Below, piece by piece: positions 1 through 6,729 of a stretch of 27,196 nucleotides of DNA. Source of the stretch: a virus; the IMG/VR virus record IMGVR_UViG_3300023176_005074, positions 1 through 27,196 of that record. One strand, 5' to 3'. The translations under genes and the position numbers were made by a program. Position 1 is the first letter of the stretch, and the number at the start of each line of letters is the position of its first letter. Below the pieces are notes generated by a model. That model was not told where the DNA came from. It ran no database searches and saw only the letters and a program-made list of their open reading frames with translations.

Positions 1-282
1 GCAGATTGGAATGCCGCCGCAAGTTGCCACGCAGAATATAGACAAGCAGTTCGCAAAGCGGAACTTGCTGAACTAAGAGACTTTCTCAAACACAATCCAC
101 GTTATAGAGTACCAGGCCAAAGCTTAAATAGTTGCTTCGGAAAACCTCGTGAAATGCCATTTGAAAATGCAGGCATAGAAATTTCTGGAGTTGGTATGAG
201 AGCATGGGTGAATTACAAAGATACAATTCCAGCTGGGTGTTATGAAACTGCGCCATGGGATAATAGAAAGGAAAACAAATGA
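1..282 (+). CDS. Hypothetical protein, 3' end only
   Basis: Frame 1 is open from the window edge to a TGA at 280-282, giving the last 93 residues of a protein whose start lies outside. It begins with a charged helical stretch (HAEYRQAVRKAELAELRDFL) and ends in a Trp/Asn/Lys-rich tail. Two isolated Cys and one SCH are visible, but I recognise no catalytic motif. Its stop overlaps the start of the cupin gene (ATGA), so it is translationally coupled to the downstream operon. Function unknown. Confidence 0.75.
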   Translation, partial: ADWNAAASCHAEYRQAVRKAELAELRDFLKHNPRYRVPGQSLNSCFGKPREMPFENAGIEISGVGMRAWVNYKDTIPAGCYETAPWDNRKENK

Positions 283-620
283 AAGCCGGTAAAGTATGGG
301 GAATGACAGAACAATTAGAAATGAATGGTGTTTTGGAATTTCATAGAATTGAAATGAATAAAGGCGGTGTTTGTTCTAAGCATTGTCATGAATTTAAATG
401 GAATGGATTTTATGTTGAAGAAGGACGTATGCTTATTCGTGTATGGCAAAACGATTACGATCTAGTTGATGAAACTATTCTAGAACCAGGACAATATACA
501 AAGGTCAAACCGGGTGTTTATCATCAGTTTGAATGTCTAGAAGATGGTGTTGCCTTTGAATTGTATTGGGCTGAATTTAATCATAATGATATTAAAAGAG
601 AAACAGTAGGTCACGCATGA
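279..620 (+). CDS. Small single-domain cupin protein
   Basis: The 113 residues fit a single cupin beta-barrel. Motif 1 is visible as GGVCSKHCHEFKWNGFYVEE with metal-ligand candidates His35, His37 and a Glu near 47. Motif 2 is KPGVYHQFE with Pro78-Gly79 and His82. Single-domain cupins include sugar-phosphate isomerases, epimerases and dioxygenases, so the reaction cannot be fixed from sequence. The preceding stop overlaps its ATG, SD GGAAAA lies just upstream, and its own stop overlaps the next gene, a nucleotidyltransferase. That pairing suggests work on a small sugar- or polyol-phosphate that is then activated with a nucleotide; this is inference from context. Confidence 0.8.
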   Translation: MKAGKVWGMTEQLEMNGVLEFHRIEMNKGGVCSKHCHEFKWNGFYVEEGRMLIRVWQNDYDLVDETILEPGQYTKVKPGVYHQFECLEDGVAFELYWAEFNHNDIKRETVGHA

Positions 621-1048
621 AAGTTGGACTAACCGCATCAACATTTGATCTCTTACATGCAGGTCATATCGCAATGTTAAGAGAAGCGAAAGAAAATTGT
701 GATTATCTTATCTGCGCTTTGCAAGTAGATCCGTCAGTTGATCGACCAGATAAAAACCAACCTATTCAAACTATTGTTGAAAGATATACGCAACTTGCAG
801 CAGTAAAATATGTTGATGAGATCATTGTTTATTGTACAGAACCTGATTTACTTGATATAATAAACATGTATCCTATTGATGTACGTATCCTAGGGGATGA
901 ATATAAAGATAAAGATTTCACTGGTAAAGACGAATGTCGCCGAAGAAATATTCAACTTTACTTCAACAAGAGAGATCATAGATTTTCTTCTTCTGGTTTA
1001 CGTGAAAGAGTATTTGAAAGAGAGTTACAAAAACATGATTCAACATAG
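617..1048 (+). CDS. HxGH cytidylyltransferase-like protein (TagD/RfaE type)
   Basis: A compact 143-residue nucleotidylyltransferase. The signature HAGH is at residues 14-17 after the first beta-strand (KVGLTASTFDLLHAGH). An RYTQLAAVKYVDEI segment around 56-69 matches the region in glycerol-3-phosphate cytidylyltransferases, and SSSGLRER at 124-131 occupies the place of the C-terminal nucleotide-binding ISTS/STSGLR motif. Length is typical of TagD-like enzymes (about 130-150). It would transfer a nucleotide, probably CMP, onto a phosphorylated polyol or sugar. ATGA overlap with the cupin gene, and a 14-nt overlap with the dCMP hydroxymethylase gene, place it in the DNA-modification operon. The substrate is unknown; a NAD- or pantetheine-pathway enzyme is a less likely alternative. 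Confidence 0.85.
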   Translation: MKVGLTASTFDLLHAGHIAMLREAKENCDYLICALQVDPSVDRPDKNQPIQTIVERYTQLAAVKYVDEIIVYCTEPDLLDIINMYPIDVRILGDEYKDKDFTGKDECRRRNIQLYFNKRDHRFSSSGLRERVFERELQKHDST

Positions 1049-1727
1049 CGTAAAAGATATTCGTGAATATTTTAAAAGCGAATTAGCTGATGAAGCGTTT
1101 ACTATTGATAAAACTGGTCAAAAAACAATTGAATTAATTGGTGCAAGTTTTCTTGCTGATGAGGAAGCGATCTTTGGTATACCAAACACTGATTATATTA
1201 CTCAAGAAATCTTGTGGTATGAAAGCGAATCAACAAATATTCAAGATATTTACGGTGAACTAAGACCTCCTCCCGCAGCATGGTTATACTCAGCAAATTC
1301 TCATGGTGAAATTAATTCAAATTATGGCCACTTAATTTTTTCTGATAAGTACTTTAATCAATACGGCATGGTTCTTGATGAACTGTTAGCAAACCCTGAC
1401 GGTCGCCGCGCATCAATGATTTATCAAAGACCTTCAATTTGGATGGAATTTAGCGAACATGGAAAATCAGATTTTATTTGTACTAACGCTGTCACTTACT
1501 ACATTCGTGATGGTTTACTTCATTGTGTAGTTCAAATGAGATCGAACGATGTTGTGTTTGGTTATAAAAATGATTATGCATGGCAATTACATGTTATGAA
1601 AAAGTTATGTTGGGATTTTAATAATCTTGATAGATATGATAATGGTAGAGTAATTGATCCTGGCATGATGATTTGGCAGGTACAAAATCTTCACGTTTAT
1701 GAAAGACACTTTAATTTGGTGAAATAA
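1035..1727 (+). CDS. 42: Deoxycytidylate 5-hydroxymethylase (T4 gp42-like, thymidylate synthase fold)
   Basis: Predicted to convert dCMP to 5-hydroxymethyl-dCMP with methylene-tetrahydrofolate, so that hmC enters the phage DNA. The 230 residues (T4 gp42: 246) show thymidylate-synthase landmarks: phosphate-binding Arg124-Arg125 (DGRRASMIYQR), catalytic Cys149, the RS-N-D-x4-G segment at 169-176, and His220-x-Tyr222. Where thymidylate synthases have an Asn that reads uracil, this protein has Asp180 (FGYKNDYAW). An Asp here is the known switch to cytosine in T4 gp42, whose key residues are Cys148 and Asp179. The frame is open upstream to 897, but that would overlap the previous gene by 150 nt; Met at 1035 gives a 14-nt overlap and a normal length. 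A separate ThyX is present at 9553, so this gene is not needed for dTMP. Confidence 0.9.
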   Translation: MIQHSVKDIREYFKSELADEAFTIDKTGQKTIELIGASFLADEEAIFGIPNTDYITQEILWYESESTNIQDIYGELRPPPAAWLYSANSHGEINSNYGHLIFSDKYFNQYGMVLDELLANPDGRRASMIYQRPSIWMEFSEHGKSDFICTNAVTYYIRDGLLHCVVQMRSNDVVFGYKNDYAWQLHVMKKLCWDFNNLDRYDNGRVIDPGMMIWQVQNLHVYERHFNLVK

Positions 1728-1939
1728 TGAGTAATCTTATACTTATCACAGATATTCTAGAAACAAAACTTCGTAAAGAAAAAGAATTAGAATATTATCA
1801 AGCTGAATTAGAAAAGCTACAACAAAAAATGTTTTTTATAAAAAAAGATATCGACATCACTAATCTAATTATAGACATGATAGAAAAAGAAAAAGTTTAT
1901 GATATTCAACAAAACATGATTGGAAAAGATAGTGAGTAA
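1727..1939 (+). CDS. Small coiled-coil protein, unknown function
   Basis: 70 residues, mostly Lys/Glu/Leu with heptad-like spacing (LRKEKELEYYQAELEKLQQK), so a short helical hairpin or coiled coil. The ATG shares one base with the preceding TAA, and the 3' end overlaps the dCMP deaminase start. It could be an oligomerisation or adaptor subunit of the nucleotide-metabolism enzymes around it, but no family is recognised. Confidence 0.7.
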   Translation: MSNLILITDILETKLRKEKELEYYQAELEKLQQKMFFIKKDIDITNLIIDMIEKEKVYDIQQNMIGKDSE

Positions 1940-2381
1940 ATGGGATGTTCGTTACTTAAATCTTGCTAAGGAAGTAAGCACTTGGTCTAAAGACCCATCA
2001 TCTAAAATAGGCGCTGTTGCTGTTGGATCAAAAGGTCAAGTATTATCACAAGGCTATAACGGATTTCCTAGAGGCATTTTTGATGGAGGTGCTAGACTAA
2101 ATGATAGAGAAATTAAGTACAAATATATTGTACACGCTGAACAAAACTTAATTTATAACGCTACATATAATGGTGTTTCTCTTGATGGCGCAACACTATA
2201 TGTAACTGGTTTACCAGTATGTTCTGAATGTGCTAAAGGTGTAATACAGGTTGGAATTAAACGAGTAGTTATGCCGGAACAAGAAATTAAAGAACATTGG
2301 AAAGAATCTTGGAACTATTCAAAAGTATTTTTTCATGAAGCTGGAGTAAAATATGATTTTGTTAACATCAATCTTAAATAA
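1932..2381 (+). CDS. cd: dCMP deaminase
   Basis: Deaminates dCMP to dUMP, feeding dTMP synthesis (ThyX at 9553). The zinc site is complete: HAE at residues 68-70 (His ligand and catalytic Glu) and PVCSEC at 96-100 with Cys97 and Cys100. The N-terminal DPSSKIGAVAV and SQGYNGFPRG blocks are typical of the dCMP deaminase family. I chose the GTG at 1932 because GGAAAAG at 1922-1928 stands just upstream as a ribosome binding site; an in-frame TTG at 1920 would add four residues and has no such site. It overlaps the coiled-coil gene by 8 nt. Together with the dCMP hydroxymethylase it divides the dCMP pool between hmdCMP and dUMP. Confidence 0.93.
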   Translation: MSKWDVRYLNLAKEVSTWSKDPSSKIGAVAVGSKGQVLSQGYNGFPRGIFDGGARLNDREIKYKYIVHAEQNLIYNATYNGVSLDGATLYVTGLPVCSECAKGVIQVGIKRVVMPEQEIKEHWKESWNYSKVFFHEAGVKYDFVNINLK

Positions 2382-2392
2382 CAAAGTGTTAT
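2378..2392 (+). terminator. Weak hairpin after the dCMP deaminase gene
   Basis: ATAACA, loop AAG, TGTTAT forms a 6-bp AT-only stem beginning at the stop codon, followed by AGAATTTT. The T-run is short, so at best it is a weak terminator separating the 1-2381 operon from the promoter at 2412. Confidence 0.3.
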
Positions 2393-2411
2393 AGAATTTT
2401 GGAAAAAATAG

Positions 2412-2440
2412 TTTACAAAGCTATTATTTTATGATAGAAT
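2412..2440 (+). promoter_or_regulatory. Sigma70-like phage promoter P1
   Basis: TTTACA at 2412-2417, 17-nt spacer, TAGAAT at 2435-2440. Predicted transcription start is near 2447, about 40 nt ahead of the glycosyltransferase ATG. This copy has TGA rather than TGG before the -10 box. It matches six other sites in the window with the same spacer length. Confidence 0.8.
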
Positions 2441-2453
2441 ATAGTTATAAAAT

Positions 2454-2461
2454 CATAAATA
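2454..2461 (+). promoter_or_regulatory. Late-promoter-like box CATAAATA
   Basis: CATAAATA fits the NATAAATA late motif of T4-like phages and lies 25 nt before the ATG at 2487, downstream of P1. If both sites work, the glycosyltransferase operon would be made both early/middle and late. An 8-base AT-rich match alone is weak evidence. Confidence 0.4.
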
Positions 2462-2486
2462 CATATGCGTAATTAAGGATAATTAT

Positions 2487-3734
2487 ATGACTAGAATTGC
2501 AATCGTCCTCGGTCGTGGAACTGAAGGATGTGGAGTAACTCAGTGCGCTATTCAAATGCAAAAGGTTACAGATGCAGATATTTTTTCTGCTTATGATAAA
2601 AAGTGGGGTCGTGCTAAAGGATTAGAGATCCAAGAAAAACAATTTATGATGGGCACTGAATGGGAGATTACTGCAGATGTTATTAATAATAACTATGATT
2701 TAGTAGTTATTTATTCTGTTCCATCTAAAGGACATCCTCAAGATTGCCAAGATAATTTTATCCCGTTCCTTCAACGTCTAAAAATTCGTAAAGCATTTAT
2801 TAATGTTGACCATAAAGCAGCATCCATTGCACGTAATGCTAATCTAAAAGAAGTGTGTGAAAATGTTGATGTGATTATGACGCATAGCATGGAAAATGAT
2901 TTCTGTAAATTCATGCGTAAAAATAAAATTCAAACCCCGCTTACAAAGATGGGTTTAGGATTTGATTATGACGGTCATCGTCAAAAGTACTGGCGTCCTA
3001 TTGAAGAACAACAAGATAATGTGGTACGTTGGATTGGCCGCACAGCAATGTGGAAAGGTCCAAGTCTTATGATTGATTTCCACCAAGACGCTTTGATGGA
3101 GAATGGATTCATCACAGTACTAGAAGGATTAGAAGCTTCAATTCAATATCCTCTTGTTTTGTATCGTGATAATAAAGCTGAAAAGCCTATAGATCGTCGT
3201 ATTGTAGAAAATTATTTCCGACCAGAAAAACAATTTAATGAAGTCAAGTTTACACCTGACTTATATGGTAAAGAAGAAGTAAACAAAGGTGCTTATCTTT
3301 ATCCACAATATATTAATGATGAAGCAATGATGCGTATGGCTCGTTCAGCCTTTGGCTCAGATCTTTATCATTTAAAAGCAGAAACATATGGAAATAATAT
3401 TGAGAACTGCCATGCTGAGTGTATCGCATCAGGTACAGTTCCATTGTTCCATAAACATTTCTGTGATAACGTAATTCACCCAGTACAGGGTGATCCTATT
3501 AGTCAATGCAAAAACTCTGGCACTATTGGTGTTGACTATACTAACTTTGAAGAGTGCCAACAACTTATGATTAAACTTAAAAATGATCCTGCGATGAGAG
3601 ATGATTGGAGAGAGATGGCATTTGAATTTTGGAAGCAACACTCAGACGGTGAGACAGTTGTGAACGAAATTGTTGATCTCGCTTTGAACACTACTAGCAA
3701 CCAACCACAAGGACTCGAGGAATTTTTCGGATGA
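2487..3734 (+). CDS. agt: DNA alpha-glycosyltransferase, T4 AGT-like
   Basis: 415 residues against 400 for T4 alpha-glucosyltransferase, which moves glucose from UDP-glucose onto hydroxymethylcytosine in DNA. From memory the match to T4 AGT is clear across the protein: N-terminal RGTEGCGVT (T4 RGLEGCGVT), RWIGRTAMWKG at 181-191 (T4 RWIGRTTTWKG), then DFH and VLEGLE at 211-216 (T4 VMEGLE), and a C-terminal FEFWKQHSD segment (T4 YEFLYQHQD). It is a GT-B fold enzyme acting on phage DNA in the cytoplasm. It leads an operon with a UDP-uronate epimerase and a UDP-glucose dehydrogenase, each overlapping the last, so the donor may be a UDP-uronic acid rather than UDP-glucose (inference). A dCMP hydroxymethylase 0.8 kb upstream supplies the acceptor base. 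Confidence 0.9.
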   Translation: MTRIAIVLGRGTEGCGVTQCAIQMQKVTDADIFSAYDKKWGRAKGLEIQEKQFMMGTEWEITADVINNNYDLVVIYSVPSKGHPQDCQDNFIPFLQRLKIRKAFINVDHKAASIARNANLKEVCENVDVIMTHSMENDFCKFMRKNKIQTPLTKMGLGFDYDGHRQKYWRPIEEQQDNVVRWIGRTAMWKGPSLMIDFHQDALMENGFITVLEGLEASIQYPLVLYRDNKAEKPIDRRIVENYFRPEKQFNEVKFTPDLYGKEEVNKGAYLYPQYINDEAMMRMARSAFGSDLYHLKAETYGNNIENCHAECIASGTVPLFHKHFCDNVIHPVQGDPISQCKNSGTIGVDYTNFEECQQLMIKLKNDPAMRDDWREMAFEFWKQHSDGETVVNEIVDLALNTTSNQPQGLEEFFG

Positions 3735-4681
3735 AAATTTTAATTACTGGCCAAGCCGGCATGATAGGCTTCCACTCTGCTAAACACTTTGCTTCAAAAG
3801 GGCATACTGTTGTCGGAGTAGATAACTTTAACGATTATTACGATGTTAGTTTAAAAAATGAACGAGCTCGTATTCTACAAGATGATTATGGCGTAGAAAC
3901 TATTTACTGTGATATTCAAGATAATAAAATTAAAGAACATAAAATGTTACAAGATGTAGATGTTATGCTTCATCTTGCGGCATATGCTAATCCAAGACAT
4001 GCTCTTGAAGAACCACAACCATATATTGATACTAACATTACTGGTACTCAAAGATTGATTGAAGCAGCTGAGGAATATGATGTTCCAGTTGTATACGCTT
4101 CAAGTTCATGTGTTATGCATGGTCAGCCATTGCCTTGGAATGAGCATGATAGACCAGATATGCAAAACAACCCATATGGTTGGTCTAAACGAGCAAATGA
4201 GTGTCAGTTTGGACACTCACGATTAAGCCGATCAGCCGGCCTGCGTTTCTTTACTGTGTATGGACCGTATGGTCGTCCAGACATGGCTTTATTTAAATTC
4301 ACTGATGGTATCGTAAATAATGAGCCAATCACACTTTATAATTTTGGTGATATGAAACGTGATTTTACCTATGTACAAGACATTGTAAATGGTATAGAAT
4401 TAGTAGTAGATAAAGCAGTGAACGACAATGATTCTTGGCATGAGATTTACAATATTGGATATGGCCAACAAGTAGATTTGCTCGAGTTTGTAAATGAAAT
4501 TGAAGCAAATCTTGATCGTAAAGCAGAACGTATTTTGGCTCCTAAACACCCTGCAGATGTCCCTGAGACGTGGTCTGACACTACTAAATTACAAGCGTTA
4601 GGTTACAAACCTACAACTTCTGTAAAAGAAGGAGTACGTGAATTTGTGACTTGGTACAAAGGTTATTATGGAGTTAACTAA
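3731..4681 (+). CDS. NAD-dependent epimerase, UDP-glucuronate 4-epimerase-like
   Basis: An extended short-chain dehydrogenase/reductase of 316 residues. The NAD-binding glycine motif is GQAGMIG at 7-13. The catalytic set is Ser125/Ser126 (YASSSCV) and Tyr149-x3-Lys153 (YGWSK). The DNFNDYYDVSLK block at 31-42 is characteristic of UDP-glucuronate 4-epimerases, which make UDP-galacturonate; UDP-xylose synthases and UDP-glucose 4-epimerases differ here. It overlaps the glycosyltransferase gene by ATGA and the UDP-glucose dehydrogenase by one base. Together they read as UDP-glucose to UDP-glucuronate to UDP-galacturonate, then transfer. Activity on another nucleotide sugar cannot be excluded. Confidence 0.85.
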   Translation: MKILITGQAGMIGFHSAKHFASKGHTVVGVDNFNDYYDVSLKNERARILQDDYGVETIYCDIQDNKIKEHKMLQDVDVMLHLAAYANPRHALEEPQPYIDTNITGTQRLIEAAEEYDVPVVYASSSCVMHGQPLPWNEHDRPDMQNNPYGWSKRANECQFGHSRLSRSAGLRFFTVYGPYGRPDMALFKFTDGIVNNEPITLYNFGDMKRDFTYVQDIVNGIELVVDKAVNDNDSWHEIYNIGYGQQVDLLEFVNEIEANLDRKAERILAPKHPADVPETWSDTTKLQALGYKPTTSVKEGVREFVTWYKGYYGVN

Positions 4682-5493
4682 TGAAGATGACAATTGTTGG
4701 CCACGGATTTGTTGGCAAAGCTGTGGATTATGGATTCAGCAGTGCAGTAAAACAAATCGTGGATCCGATCTATGGTGTTTCACTATCAGATATTAAATTA
4801 AATGAAGACGTTACATTTGTATGTGTACCAACGCCTATGGGTGAAAACGGTGAGATTGATTGTTCAATTGTGGTTGACACTGTTAATGAGCTATCACAAA
4901 GACAATCAGGTATTATTGTTATTAAGTCAACAGTAACACCTGATGTTATTGATACTCTAACAAGTGGAAGCTGTCGTAATCGTATCGTCTATAATCCTGA
5001 GTTCCTTACAGAAAAGAATGCATGTGAAGATTTTGTAAACCCAAAAATGCATATTTTTGGTGGATACAAAGAAGCAACTGAAAGGTTAGAAGAGATATAT
5101 AATCAATATAGCTTATGCAAACCTTGTCCAGTTCATCATATGTCAGCTACAGATGCTAGCTTTGTTAAGTATGGAATCAACTGTTTCTTAGCAACAAAGG
5201 TTTTGTGGTTCAATCAATTCTACGATGTAGTAGATAATTTTGGAGGCAACTTTGGACATATTATTAATGCAATCAGCGGTGATCCTCGTATTGGTGGGAG
5301 CCATACTCGTGTACCTGGCTTTGACGGTAAGCGGGGTTACGGAGGCGCCTGTTTTCCAAAAGACACTTCAGCGTTTGCGAACTTTGCTGAAACGTTTTCA
5401 GTTTTGGAAAAAGTAATCGATGTCAATAATGAATATCGTAAAGAATATGATAAAGACGAACGTGAACTAGCTCAGAACGTGAAATATGGTTAA
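4681..5493 (+). CDS. UDP-glucose 6-dehydrogenase, short form
   Basis: Expected to oxidise UDP-glucose to UDP-glucuronate with two NAD. The Rossmann start IVGHGFVGKAV is at 5-15, VCVPTPMGENGEID at 47-60, IKSTVTP at 81-87, YNPEFL at 104-109, the central helix around Lys163-Asn167, and the catalytic cysteine motif GYGGACFPKD with Cys224. At 270 residues it ends soon after the catalytic Cys. Canonical enzymes run to about 390-450 residues with a C-terminal UDP-binding domain, which is missing here. I see no frameshift: the stop overlaps the following methyltransferase start, so the short form looks natural. A missing C-terminal domain leaves open whether it is active alone or pairs with another subunit. 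Confidence 0.87.
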   Translation: MKMTIVGHGFVGKAVDYGFSSAVKQIVDPIYGVSLSDIKLNEDVTFVCVPTPMGENGEIDCSIVVDTVNELSQRQSGIIVIKSTVTPDVIDTLTSGSCRNRIVYNPEFLTEKNACEDFVNPKMHIFGGYKEATERLEEIYNQYSLCKPCPVHHMSATDASFVKYGINCFLATKVLWFNQFYDVVDNFGGNFGHIINAISGDPRIGGSHTRVPGFDGKRGYGGACFPKDTSAFANFAETFSVLEKVIDVNNEYRKEYDKDERELAQNVKYG

Positions 5494-6676
5494 TTACGCA
5501 AGCATAGTTCCACTTATTGGTGGGGAAACAATAGCAATGAACAATGTATTCGGGAAACGTCCCGAGTACATCTTATCTTACACGGACTTTGAAGCGAATG
5601 ATAGGCAACTTCTTAATTACTATGATAATAGCGTTCCTTATCTTAAACTTGATATGGGGCATGTTGCACCTCATAGTGTGGATGTTGTCAACACTGTTTG
5701 CCCTTGTGCTGGTTTGTCTTCCCTTTCTCCTAGCAGCAGCTCTGATAGCAGCACTAATGACTGGATGGTTAAATCCGCACACTATGTCATTGAACAAGTT
5801 AGGCCAACAGTATTCTGGGGAGAGAATGCACCAAGATTAGCAAGTAAAATGGGAGAAAAGGTTGTAGCTCAATTAAGAGATCTTGCTCGTAATAATGGAT
5901 ACACTTTTAGCATTTATAAAACTAAGTCTATTCTTCATGGTTTAAGTCAAGTTAGAGATCGTACTTTTTATTTCTTTTGGAAAGGTAACCATGTTCCAGT
6001 ATTTGAATATTATAATAGACCTCATGAAAAAATTGAGGACACTATTCGTAATGCTGCTACTAATGAACTTGACGAAATGTTTGAACTTCGTGCTAATGAA
6101 AAGATTCCGTCTAAAGAACCTTTTTATGAATATGTTTTAGAAGAAATACATGGAGGAATATCTCATATGGATTTCTTTAATATGATTGAGAAGACTACTA
6201 ATCCTTTGCACTATATTGAAGACAAAGGAATCAATTATCACGATGTTGCAAAGTGGATGGATTCAAAAGGATACGAAAATCATGCACGTAAGTGTCGTAG
6301 AATGGGAGATAAATTAAAAGCAGGTGGAAACATCATGCGGAAGACTACAGAAATTGGTAAGAATTTTATTGGCGCGTTTGTTGGCCACTTTCCAATTGAA
6401 CTTACACACCCAGATCAAGATCGTTACATTAATGTACGTGAAGCATTATCAATTATGAAAATGCCAAAAGATTTCCAGCTTATTGGTGGAAAGAAAAATG
6501 TTAATATGATTTGTCAAAATGTTCCTGTTACTACAGCAATGGACATGGCAGAAAACGTAAAAGACTTTTTAAGTGGAGATTGTAAAACTATTGAATCTCA
6601 ATTTGCTATACAAGATAATAAAACAAAAAAATTCTGGTCAGAACCAGCACCATCAACACTTGAAGCGTTTTTTTAG
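5486..6676 (+). CDS. DNA (cytosine-5) methyltransferase
   Basis: 396 residues with the C5-MTase motifs in order: motif I-like ASIVPLIGGETIAM at the N-terminus, the catalytic Pro73-Cys74 (VCPCAGLS, motif IV), ENAP at 113-116 (motif VI, normally ENV), QVRDR at 155-159 (motif VIII), and C-terminal IMKMPKDF plus CQNVPV (motifs IX-X). The target-recognition region would be about 170-300. Its start overlaps the UDP-glucose dehydrogenase by 8 nt, so it is the last gene of the P1 operon. In a phage that builds hmC into its DNA, C5 would already be blocked. It may therefore methylate the remaining cytosines, act on host DNA, or have been recruited to another modification. Confidence 0.87.
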   Translation: MVNYASIVPLIGGETIAMNNVFGKRPEYILSYTDFEANDRQLLNYYDNSVPYLKLDMGHVAPHSVDVVNTVCPCAGLSSLSPSSSSDSSTNDWMVKSAHYVIEQVRPTVFWGENAPRLASKMGEKVVAQLRDLARNNGYTFSIYKTKSILHGLSQVRDRTFYFFWKGNHVPVFEYYNRPHEKIEDTIRNAATNELDEMFELRANEKIPSKEPFYEYVLEEIHGGISHMDFFNMIEKTTNPLHYIEDKGINYHDVAKWMDSKGYENHARKCRRMGDKLKAGGNIMRKTTEIGKNFIGAFVGHFPIELTHPDQDRYINVREALSIMKMPKDFQLIGGKKNVNMICQNVPVTTAMDMAENVKDFLSGDCKTIESQFAIQDNKTKKFWSEPAPSTLEAFF

Positions 6677-6705
6677 TTTACAATCAATATATTATATGGT
6701 AGAAT
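6677..6705 (+). promoter_or_regulatory. Sigma70-like phage promoter P2 (uvsX)
   Basis: TTTACA at 6677-6682, 17-nt spacer ending in TGG, TAGAAT at 6700-6705. It begins at the base after the methyltransferase stop. Predicted start near 6712, giving an 18-nt leader that carries AAGGAG at 6718-6723, well placed for the ATG at 6730. Confidence 0.85.
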
Positions 6706-6729
6706 ATATCCATAACAAAGGAGACAGTT

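Noticed and set aside
897-1034. Upstream extension of the dCMP hydroxymethylase frame to an ATG at 897
   Set aside because: It would overlap the cytidylyltransferase by about 150 nt and add 46 residues unlike the family; the ATG at 1035 gives the right length and active-site numbering close to T4 gp42.
3429-3641. - strand frame inside the glycosyltransferase
   Set aside because: The + strand frame matches T4 AGT throughout; no independent support for the antisense frame.
3731-5493. Interpreting the epimerase and dehydrogenase as capsule or LPS genes
   Set aside because: Possible in principle, but they are translationally coupled to a DNA-glucosyltransferase homolog and no surface-polysaccharide genes are nearby.
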